This document shows, piece after piece, positions 12,101-20,262 of a stretch of DNA of 64,000 nt. The position numbers and the translations under genes are program-made. Numbering within the stretch: position 1 is the stretch's first letter; every line of letters starts with the position of its first letter. Below the pieces are notes generated by a model. It was not told where the DNA came from, made no database searches, and saw only the letters and a program-made list of their open reading frames with translations. This stretch comes from Podospora pseudocomata (Eukaryota; Ascomycota; Sordariomycetes; Sordariales; Podosporaceae): contig NC_085889.1 in NCBI RefSeq assembly GCF_035222375.1, positions 1,302,001 to 1,366,000 of the forward strand, read 5' to 3'.

Positions 12101-12747
12101 CGGTACGGCTCTTCATCGACAACTCGGCGGTACTATACGGCATCACAGGGCGCCCCTCGGACAATTCCCAGGAGGCGTTCAGGGTTATAGGATACGCGTG
12201 GAAGGACCACCACCTGCCCCCCTCACGGTACACTGGGCCCCAGGACATATGGGGATCCAGGGGAACGAGGAGGCCGACGTTCAGGCCGGCCTCGGGGGCG
12301 CTCCCAGACCCAAGATCCCCCGCCCTGACCGCAGTCAAGGCAAAGGCCAGGGCACTGAAGAGGGAGGCGTGGAACTCGTGGTGGCTGGCGAACAGGCCGA
12401 CGCGATACGCCCAGCTAATGATCCGGGACCAGGGAAACGACCCCCCGGAACTCACGCTCGCAAGAAAGACCCTACACCACCTCCTGGCGGAGAGGACGGG
12501 ACACGGAGACTACGAGGAGTACCACCTACGCTTCGGACACGACTCGTATAGGACCTGCCGCTGCGGCCGACCCACGGAAATCGGGCACTTCGCGGAGTGC
12601 CCAGCGGCGCGGGCCAGGGGCACTCTGAACAGCGAAATGCGAAAAGCGCTCAGGAGGCCGGATAAGCTCCTGGGAAAGGACTGGAAGAAATACGCCGAGT
12701 GGGTGGAAGGCTCGGGAGTGTACGACCCAGCGGAGGAAGAAGAATAG
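9100..12747 (+). pseudogene. LINE ORF2 region (endonuclease, reverse transcriptase, RNase H)
   Basis: Endonuclease motifs are LQANVARR, VILVQEPW, MGGDFNAYHPTW and GSDHYTL. The RT domain contains RAWRPIALLSCIGKGLE, LTMDVQGAFDAV, GLPQGSPASPVLF and SAYADDLGLL. RNase H contains LFSDGSK, a central FIDNSAV block and WAPGHMG. The protein would end at the TAG at 12745-12747. In-frame stops occur near 9403, 10210 and 10513, and frame changes near 9300, 10505, 11945 and 12230-12300, so this copy cannot make an active enzyme. The damage is mostly small indels. Confidence 0.85.
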
Positions 12748-13026
12748 GACACGTGACCAGGCCCAGATTGTAATGGCCTGAGGAAACAGCGGAACCACAG
12801 AGGAGCCGTAAGCCCTCGGGGACCAGAGCCCTGAGGCAGGCAGGCCTCTCTCTCCTTTGTAAATAACTCTCTTTTGTGACGCGAAACGCCCTGTCAGCTA
12901 GTATTAGCAGTAGTATTAGAAGCTTGGGCCGTCCACATCCCCAAACGGGGGCCAGGCGAGGTAGGCTCGGGCACGTGACCCCTCGGGGCCACGCGCCACA
13001 GTTCGACCCGATTGGACGCTAATAGA

Positions 13027-13052
13027 TCTCTCTCTCTCTCTCTCTCTCTCTC
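13027..13052 (+). repeat. (TC)13 microsatellite tail of the LINE
   Basis: An uninterrupted TC dinucleotide run sits directly before the right target-site duplication. A simple-repeat 3' tail is common for LINEs that lack poly(A). Confidence 0.85.
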
Positions 13053-13064
13053 CTGCTCGGTGAG
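13051..13064 (+). repeat. right target-site duplication of the LINE
   Basis: Identical to 7018-7031 (TCCTGCTCGGTGAG). It marks the right edge of the insertion; the sequence after 13064 is the continuation of the pre-insertion locus. Confidence 0.85.
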
Positions 13065-14113
13065 TTGGGTTTCCAACTGACTGTTACCTGAAAGTGGGCA
13101 GCTATGCAGAAACACTAGGCCTTGTCCCGGGCCTCAATATCTTAGAGCACAAGTTAGGTAGCACCTTTCACAATTGGTGCCGAGTCACTGCAGGTCTATG
13201 GGTCGAACCGTTATGAGTTTGGATGACCTGATGACACCTAGAGGCAGCCCGGTGTTTCCTAAGCTTGGGTGACGAACTTCCGCCAAGAGTGGTACTTTGG
13301 GCACTGCACCCTGGTGCACTCTTTTAGGGCACCGCATGGGGGGTGCCTGCAAGGCTCAGAGGACTTCGACCTACTCTTCAGGTGCCCACCCCCGGGCATG
13401 AGATGTGGTTCACACCCCTCCATCAACTTTCGTAGGTACTCTCCATCATTGGCGCTCAGCCAGCGAATATCGATTGCACCCCAAGGAAATTTCATTTTTG
13501 TACCCTAACCGCCCGCCCCTACACACCATCATAAACACAAGCCTGGAATAAAACGCGGTGAGGCTGCGTTGAGGGCAGAACTCACCTCAATTCCTCCCCA
13601 CCTCTAGGGTCTTTAAGGCCCTCTCACGGCACGTGTGTCTCATCGACAGGCGTACTGAAAGTTCCATTCCCAATCCTTTCAAATGATTCGGCATGGCACA
13701 TCACTGCATATCTCCAGGAACTGGTTATTGACACTTACGTAACATTCAGGCTGCATACCTATCTATGCAAGTCAAATGCTGACGGAAGCCCAAAGAGCCT
13801 TGGTAATTATTCTAAGCCTCATCCCTAGCATTAAATATGAGGCCGTCCCCGTCTTGGTAGCAAGAGTTCCTCGACTTGTCTTTGGTTTGATCGATTTCAT
13901 CAGTTTCCCCGGATATGTTACTTTTTCCCGGCGACAAAGCCTCCAATCATGGAGATGTCAGATGTTTCAACCCAACCTTCTCCAAGAGGTCCAGGTTCCA
14001 TTGTGTCTAACCCAGGTTTGTTTTGTTACCCAGACTCGGGTACCTAGGTACTTTATTTGATTGACCGCTGGTAGTAGCGAAGTACTGACGTCTTAAACTT
14101 TTCCAAAAGGCTC
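13065..14113. other. intergenic between LINE and DNA transposon
   Basis: No recognisable gene. A minus-strand frame of 78 codons (13259-13495) has no known motif and is not called. The right part (13700-14110) is AT-richer and lies immediately outside the transposon. Confidence 0.45.
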
Positions 14114-14115
14114 TA

Positions 14116-14133
14116 ACGTACATTATAAGCGAG
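14116..14133 (+). repeat. left terminal inverted repeat of the pogo-like element
   Basis: ACGTACATTATAAGCGAG, preceded by TA. It pairs with 15244-15261 at 17 of 18 positions in inverted orientation. Confidence 0.85.
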
Positions 14134-14203
14134 TCGTGGGTACAAGCGAGCCGTGGGTTCTCCACTACCTACCAACAACTATCCTTAATTACTACATACA
14201 ACA

Positions 14204-14771
14204 CTAGTAACTAACTACAATTTCCTCTGCAATAGATGTATCAGATGATTCTCCAGCCTCCTGGCAAGTGCGCGCGTTATGGCCAGGCTTGCCGCACACA
14301 CCACAGCACCGAACCTTCGTATGAGCCCCCCCTGCACCACTACCATCTGGCTGTGTTTCTTGCACTCCCTCTCCACCCACGGCCTTCTTGTCCAGTAGAT
14401 CGTGTGCATCCTGCACAGCAAGTGATCCTCCGAGCCGCACACGTGTTTTTTTTGGCTCTCCGGCGCTTACTTAGTGCCTCGTTGGCCTTGCGGAGTGAAG
14501 TGTTCTCTGCACGTAGGAGAGCCACCTGGTGCATCACAGCTATTGTACTCTTAGCAAGCTGGTCCACAGCAGCCAACATTGAAGTCGGGGAGCTATTTTG
14601 ATGGTTGGCAATGCGAGTCTTAATAAGCGTTGACTGCGAGTTAGCTTCTTGGGGGTTGTGTGGTGTCTGGAAGACCCAAGGTTGTGGGGTGCCGGACCGG
14701 GAGGTCGGAGGTGTTGGCATACGAAGCTTCACATCCAGCTTGGAAAGCACCCTCTCTGGATCGTACGGCAC
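14204..14771 (-). pseudogene. pogo-like transposase, C-terminal remnant with zinc knuckle
   Basis: Two overlapping minus-strand frames carry pieces typical of the C-terminus of fungal Fot1/pogo transposases. The first has PYDPERVLSKLDVKLR, then a region rich in leucine, arginine and lysine, LLRAENTSLRKANEALSKRR (a short coiled coil). The second holds a knuckle, CGVCGKPGHNARTC (CX2CX4HX4C). A frame change separates them. In complete relatives this part follows the DDE domain. Confidence 0.75.
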
Positions 14772-15163
14772 AAGGCCCTCTGGTAGTCGTATCTATGTGT
14801 ATAACGCGTCTGGAGCTCTGGCTGGCGTTTGACGAAGTTGTGAGCCCAGAGCTTACCAGCAGGAGGCGCACCGCGTTCGTTGAGCAAATAGTTGGCCATA
14901 TCTTCCACACTACGCAGTCTTGGTGGAAAATATCGCGTACATAGCTCAATAATATATCGGACAATAGCTTCCTCTTCCGATTGAGTCAGCTTTTTCGAAT
15001 TGGGTGTTGTATCGCGTCGTACAGGCCGGCTGGCGCGGCGGTGTCTAAGCGTGCTGCGATCGACGTTATACATCTTAGCTGCAGCTGATACACTTAGGTT
15101 TTTATCATTTTGAAGAGCTTTAAGGGCCAAGATTATATGGGCTTCCTCTGAAGTAGATGGCAT
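14729..15163 (-). pseudogene. pogo-like transposase, N-terminal DNA-binding remnant
   Basis: 144 codons from the ATG at 15163. Residues about 1-50 form a psq-type helix-turn-helix (AAKMYNVDRSTLRHRR). Residues about 55-120 match the CENP-B/Tc5 HTH domain (LTQSEEEAIVRYI, then FPPRLRSVEDMANYLL and LWAHNFVKRQPELQTR). The frame then runs out at the deletion junction around 14770, before the catalytic domain. Parts of this protein could still bind the element's ends if expressed. Confidence 0.8.
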
Positions 15164-15243
15164 TTTAGATTGTTGAGAAAATTAGGTTTGAGGGTGAGGT
15201 TACGCGTCGCGTGAAAAAAGTGGTTGCTCGCTTATATTGGTCG

Positions 15244-15261
15244 CTCGCTTATAACGTACGT
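15244..15261 (-). repeat. right terminal inverted repeat of the pogo-like element
   Basis: Reads ACGTACGTTATAAGCGAG on the minus strand and is followed by TA on the plus strand. It matches the left repeat except for one base. Confidence 0.85.
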
Positions 15262-15263
15262 TA

Positions 15264-15930
15264 GTGATAAATGCAATTGTAAGGAGATGATACTGAGGCA
15301 TCCTCTCACCCTTGTCCCAATCTGAGAATTGGATAAATACATGGCAGATCTTCCACCAAGAGGCTGAAAATTTGTCAAAATAATAATCGGTGGTAACTCC
15401 GTTTTCTCTCCGTCCAGGAAGGATCGTCATTGGGTCGGTCCACTGGTCTATGGTACCGCCCAGCGGTGTTCGAAACTGCGCGAGAGGGTCCTGAAACCGA
15501 GGCCAGCGCCAAACCAAGGCCGCAATCTGATGAAGGCTTGGTAGCATACGGCGACAATCTTGAATTGCCAAAGCTCATAATTTACGGAGCGAAGTATGAT
15601 GAAACTAGGGGCCTGAAATTTCCGCTCAAGGATAAACAAATGATCACTCTCTGGATTGATAAGATGGTCACACAAGCCCTCTTCCTCACTGAGCAAAAAC
15701 AGCGTGTCATCGACGCTGTACAGAATAATGGATTGCACATCCTCCGTTACAGCTGGCTGGGAACTGAGCTGACATAAGTGAGTCAGTCCCATGGACAATG
15801 CCCCGGTGACTCCAGAAACTGACATGATCCCACAAATGGCTGGCAGACAATCCAGAGGAGGATCGGACGTAATTCGACAACAGAGGGAAGATTCCCTATC
15901 CCAAAAATCTCCATCGGACCACTCAGTATC
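15264..15930. other. possible tail of the decayed HET gene
   Basis: Minus-strand open segments (15448-15825 and 15200-15571, the latter running into the transposon) have ordinary protein composition but no motif. They may be the degraded C-terminal part of the HET gene at 15931-16994, cut off by the pogo-like insertion. I cannot confirm this from sequence alone. Confidence 0.35.
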
Positions 15931-16994
15931 TTAGGCCGAGCGACAAAACCGCACCCAATCCTTAAGATAGAACCTCCCCCCAGATTGACATTTTCCAGGT
16001 TGGTTATCTGCCCGAACTGGATTACAGTATGTCGCTACCATAATCTTTGTGTGAGACATCTTTGGAGACCTCCATGGGGAGCCCATGAAGGATAATGGCC
16101 CCAGCCTTGAACACCACACGCCGCCCAAGTCCCCAAACATCTCCATCCCCAGAAACACTATTACTCTATCCGCCTTTCTAAATATCTGGAACATCTTCTC
16201 AACCTGCTCTTCTCTCTCGCCGTACGGGTCCGGCTGATTGAAGCAGAGGGCATCCACCCACAACACACTCTGAGGGCCTCTTATGCCTGGCCGCAAGCAC
16301 TTCAGCATATCTCAACAGTTCTGTGTCTGAAACAGTATATCCCAGTACTCTCCAACAAAAACCGGCTTGCAAAGTGTGCTGTCCCCGTCTTCACCACCCC
16401 AGCTGTAGGAGCAGATCTCGTACTCGGGTAGTCACCATCGTGGCAGATTTCGAGCACGACATGAACCGGATCATCTGGTTCAGCAAAGGGGAGACGAAGG
16501 AGGCGGAACTCATCCGGTCGGATGGAGCATTCGTATGGGGTTAATGCCTTCGCGTCAGCATCTTCTGTTTGGAGGTTTGAAGCCGCGGGCTTGTTGGTTG
16601 CGGTCGGAACGGCGCTGTATGGGCTCGTCGGTCGAGAGGTCGTGTCCACGACTCGATCGTCGGTGGGTGTTGCAAGCGGATGACCGTCTGGATACGTGTA
16701 CTTGACTGTTGCAGGCCAGTGAAGATTTAGATTATCCAACGGCTCATCGGGTGGTACTGGAAAAAGTGGACTGAACCTGGCGACGGCAGCTGCGAGCTCG
16801 TCAAGGTTGGGCGACGAGCCACATGAGGTGCAGTGCGGGTCTTTGTGGTTTGGTTGACCACTACAAGAGGGGTGGTGCAACTTGGTTTGTGCCAGCGAAC
16901 CATGGGTGGGGGACCGCTTAGAAGAGTGTTGATGCTGGTTCATTAGAGAAAAGGAGCCGTGTGAAATGTCAATATAGTTAACAAAGGCACTCAT
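15931..16994 (-). pseudogene. decayed HET-domain gene (A)
   Basis: The likely original start is ATG 16994 (MSAFVNYID). A Ser/Pro-rich N-terminal region of about 150 residues leads to FRLLRLPFAEPDDPVHVVL, the usual lead-in to a HET domain. The HET blocks follow: YEICSYSWGG, then LWVDALCFNQPDPYGEREEQ and DRVIVFLG. The coding frame is broken about twice within and before the HET domain, and the C-terminal part is uncertain. The family is the same as the gene at 2949 (PF06985), but the protein is a different member. It probably once took part in vegetative incompatibility. A pogo-like element lies just beyond its 3' side. Confidence 0.75.
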
Positions 16995-17254
16995 CCCTTC
17001 AGCCACATTTTATCCCTCACCTACGGCTGAGCCTGATCGAGATAAACGTTGTTTCGCGTAGCACCAATCAAGAAGCCTTGGAACTGACTCATAATCTGTC
17101 ATTACGCGAGGCTCGACTGACCTTCTGCAAGACATGGCGTGTGAGCTTGGCAGATATATTCCTTTGGACAGTGCTTTGAAGACGAGATCATCAGTTCAGT
17201 TGCACCGAGATTACAGAACTATCTGGCTTCATCCTAATCGTGCGCAATCTGTTC

Positions 17255-19005
17255 TCATCGGCATGGGGGAAGTATGTCCTGTCCCAACTGACCATACCGA
17301 ACCACATCTTTTGGCACATCCTGTTCTCGATATGCTTTGCAAGAGAGCTCCGCCTTCCAGAAGTAATTGCGGCAAACGTGTGGATTTCGAATCCAGACCA
17401 GCGCAAAGGACACCACCACAGCCCAGTCTCTTCCTTGAACTCGGTAAACGACAGCTGATACCCGAGGCACCTTATGGTGAATCGTGACCTTCATGAGTTG
17501 ATATCGATTTTGGTCCCAGGCCCCTATTCTAGTTTGCGTAGCATTTAACGCTGTTGAGTGCTCTTGGTCTTCCAGCAAGCTACACTGTAGCTCATTTTCG
17601 TCTGCTGAGGACCAAACAAGAGCGTAAAACATGACCTCAAATTCCACTGTCCTGTTCTTGCCATACGCTGGGACATCAGTCTTGACTGTAAACCGCATCG
17701 GACCCGAGTCCCATGGCCCATCACCAGTCACAAAGAACGCCCGGTCCTCGTCATCGCATCGGCTCCACAGCCAGGCATCATAGATATCCATTTCCAAGGG
17801 GTAGCCAACCTGAAGAGCATGTCTTCGACACTGAGCCATCAGATGCCTTATTTCTGTCAGCGGCTCAGGAATTACTGGGGCCTCAACATCGGCCAGCTCG
17901 GTGAGCAAATACTGTGCTCTTGGCACCTTCGGCCAGTATATAGTCTTGTACTCGACAAACTCCCATGGGTTCTCCCTCACAGACCTATCCGAGCCGCACT
18001 TTCGTAACCGGATCCCAATCGGCCGTTTGACATCTGAGCAGTTGAGCGGCAGAACATAAGAGTATGCTCGTTTGCCTGGTATTGGGTCGGATAGGACCTG
18101 GCACTGGATCTTGATACCGCTGTTCGTCATGGAAAACACTCACCTGTCGTCGCCTCGAGGTAGTTTGATAGGGGTCTTCGATCCGGCGAAATACAGAGGT
18201 GTTTCGGCGAGAACACCACAATAAACTCGGGCACCAGGGTGCATTTTTGTCTTTGTTTCTGGTGATACCCTCCAAGCAAAAATGCTGAAGTCGGCTGTGT
18301 ATTTGATAATCTCTTCCTGTAACCGTCCAAAAGCCTTGGTCCCTTCACCATAAAGCAGAGTCATGTTGACGTTGAAAAGCCGAGCATGGAGTAGGCCGTA
18401 TCCTCTATTCTTGTTGTGGTCCTGGAAGCCGCCCAGCTCATTTTTTGGGCAACCGACATGCTCGATAATGACTGTGTGTGTCTCAGGATGCCCTTGTTGA
18501 TTCCAGTAATGGAGACAAGATGGTCTATTAGCGTTTCTTTGTCGCCCCTGTCCTTCCACTCCCCGTCGAAGAATACCACGTTTGCTGGGGCGATCAGCTC
18601 TTGGAGAGTCCATCCACGAGCAAACCACCGGCATCGTGATAGAGCAATTTCCAAAGGGGCGACTTGCGGAGGCGGGAGGTCGGAAAGAAAGACGTAGCAC
18701 ACTGAAAACTGTTGGTACCACTGATACATGGACTTAATAGCCTCGGTTAGCTCAGCGCTGCTGGATTTGTCGATGCAACAGGTGACAACCCAGGCGTATT
18801 GGTATCCGTCCTTTTTCGCTATCCGACACGTCATGTCAATCTTCTTGTAGCCCTTCTTGCTCCGGAACATCTGATATCTCCCGCTCTTCATGTCAGCCCA
18901 AGTCACCTCTCCATCTTCCCACGTGTGTGATAGGATTGGGTATGGTGGAATATCGTTGCATATAAACTCCTCGAACCAGCCGTCATTGGTGTTGATAAGT
19001 CGCAT
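17255..19005 (-). pseudogene. decayed HET-domain gene (B), HET-E/HET-D type
   Basis: The N-terminus MRLINTND, then PYPILSHTWEDGEVTW, is the characteristic start of HET-domain proteins of the HET-E/HET-D/HET-R class. It is followed by CRWFARGWTLQELIAP, SVAQKMSWAASRTTTRIEDT and a YGEGTKAFGRLQEEI block. After the HET domain come about 290 residues without recognisable NACHT or WD repeats. The frame is broken about twice, so no full-length product is expected. It lies on the same strand and immediately upstream of the other decayed HET gene, but it belongs to a different HET subclass, so the two are not simple tandem duplicates. Confidence 0.8.
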
Positions 19006-19400
19006 CTTGATGGTACAGAGAGTATTCCAGCAGTGGTTGCCGGAGGAAAACCGAAAAGATCAACATGTTGAGATTTCGGTATAAAGTATGTCTTTGGTTG
19101 GATGAAAGGAGGCCTTCTGCTGCGGCCGGTGAATCTGCCAAGTGATAGGTGTGAGAACAGCACTCGACACTACAGCTGACGGCTGGTGTTAATCAGAGCT
19201 CTCAGGCCCTTTGTTCGATTGTCAAGCAATGACTGAGTAAGATTCATGAATATCACTCGCTCTCACATCAGAGTCATCTCTTAATACACGGTCATCAGTC
19301 CCGTCTTAAAACGACTCGACTTCATCCAAACCCTTCTACTTCTTCCTGTACTCCATTTCTCTCAATTGTTACCTTGAACACCCTTCTACCATCCCATTAA
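19006..19400. other. intergenic
   Basis: Separates the decayed HET gene (minus) from the plus-strand frame starting at 19401. CT-rich sequence around 19310-19400 could be a promoter or contain an unrecognised first exon. Confidence 0.4.
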
Positions 19401-20021
19401 ACCACCACCATCCACGCCCACACCTCCATCCCCACAATCTTCACCTTCAAACTCCAACTCAACAACCCCTCCCGCCACCTCCCCACCGACCTCTGCGGCT
19501 TCATCACCCTCCAAACAGCCGACTTCCGCCTCGCGCTCGCCACCGGCTTTCACCTCCATCCCTCCCGCATCATCAACAGCTCCTCGGCCGTCCAACCCTG
19601 CGGCCCAGACGACATGGATAAGGAAGCCCAGCGGTCCTCCCAGCCCCTCTTCCGCTGGAAACGAACCTGGCAAATCGCCAATCCGACCGCCTGCTGGGTC
19701 GGCCAGATCAGAAGATACGGAACCAGCCAGGACGAAGACCTCTGCCACGGCGACGTCATCCAGTGGCTGACGACTTTGTGCGTGATGGGGGTGGTGGGGT
19801 ATCGACGGGGGGAGCTGAACGGGAGGATTTACAGGTATTTTCCTGACTGGGTGAGAAAATCGGAACATTGCCCCAAATCAGCGATGCCGGACTATTGCTA
19901 TGTTGATAATGGGGTGGAGAAGCCGTTTGTGCCGTGGTGGAGTTGGACGGTCGAGGCTAAGACACACACTGGGGAGGTGCCAGTTGAGACATCGACGCTT
20001 GTACTCAGAAACGGGAAATAG
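19401..20021 (+). CDS. hypothetical protein, 5' end missing or unspliced
   Basis: The open frame of about 206 codons is bounded by TAA at 19398-19400 and TAG at 20019-20021. Third positions over 19401-19620 are almost all C, a strong coding sign for this genome. The antisense frame (19386-19868) is Gly/Glu/Val low-complexity and is taken as its shadow. The first ATG is only at 19614, which would leave 135 residues, so either a first exon lies upstream or this is a gene fragment. Several Cys and Trp residues (WKRTW, CHGDVIQWL, PWWSWTVEA) suggest a folded protein. No family is recognised. Confidence 0.45.
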   Translation, partial: TTTIHAHTSIPTIFTFKLQLNNPSRHLPTDLCGFITLQTADFRLALATGFHLHPSRIINSSSAVQPCGPDDMDKEAQRSSQPLFRWKRTWQIANPTACWVGQIRRYGTSQDEDLCHGDVIQWLTTLCVMGVVGYRRGELNGRIYRYFPDWVRKSEHCPKSAMPDYCYVDNGVEKPFVPWWSWTVEAKTHTGEVPVETSTLVLRNGK

Positions 20022-20262
20022 CCCCCTCACAAACATAAACAGACCCATCATGAAATTAACCTAAAATTGCCTCTCAGCAAGCTGATCTTTGACACTACCA
20101 AACTTCCCAAAGAAAAAGTCTCTAACTAAATAAACACCCATCCATTTTCCATCCATCCAAAAAAAAAACAAGAAAAAAAAAACTCCTATCATGCAATGCT
20201 GCCAGGGTATTCACCATAGTACCTACACAACATCCCATCCCCCCCCCTCCTCCTTCTCCTCC

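Larger units (their letters stand above)
7032..13050 (+). mobile_element. Tad-like non-LTR retrotransposon (LINE), full length but decayed
   Basis: The 6.0-kb element contains, in order: a 150-bp 5' leader, an ORF1-type region ending in three CCHC zinc knuckles (about 8747-8902), an apurinic-type endonuclease (about 9110-9760), a reverse transcriptase with YADD at 11045-11056, an RNase H domain (about 11885-12300), and a C-terminal CxC...HxxxC finger (about 12558-12600). It ends in a (TC)n tract. The order ORF1-EN-RT-RNase H fits the fungal Tad clade. Perfect 14-bp duplications flank it, so it is a complete insertion rather than a 5'-truncated copy. Several reading-frame changes and in-frame stops show it is dead. 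Base composition stays GC-rich, so heavy repeat-induced point mutation is not evident. Confidence 0.9.
14116..15261 (-). mobile_element. Fot1/pogo-type DNA transposon, internally deleted
   Basis: The 1146-bp element is flanked by TA (14114-14115 and 15262-15263), the Tc1/mariner-pogo target duplication. Terminal inverted repeats of 18 bp differ at one position (ACGTACATTATAAGCGAG against ACGTACGTTATAAGCGAG). Further copies of the AAGCGAGC core lie inside both ends. Transcription would run on the minus strand. The N-terminal DNA-binding half and the C-terminal Ser/basic plus zinc-knuckle part of a fungal pogo transposase are both present, but the middle with the DDE catalytic core is gone. It is therefore a non-autonomous deletion derivative that could in principle be moved by a related full-length copy. 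Confidence 0.85.
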
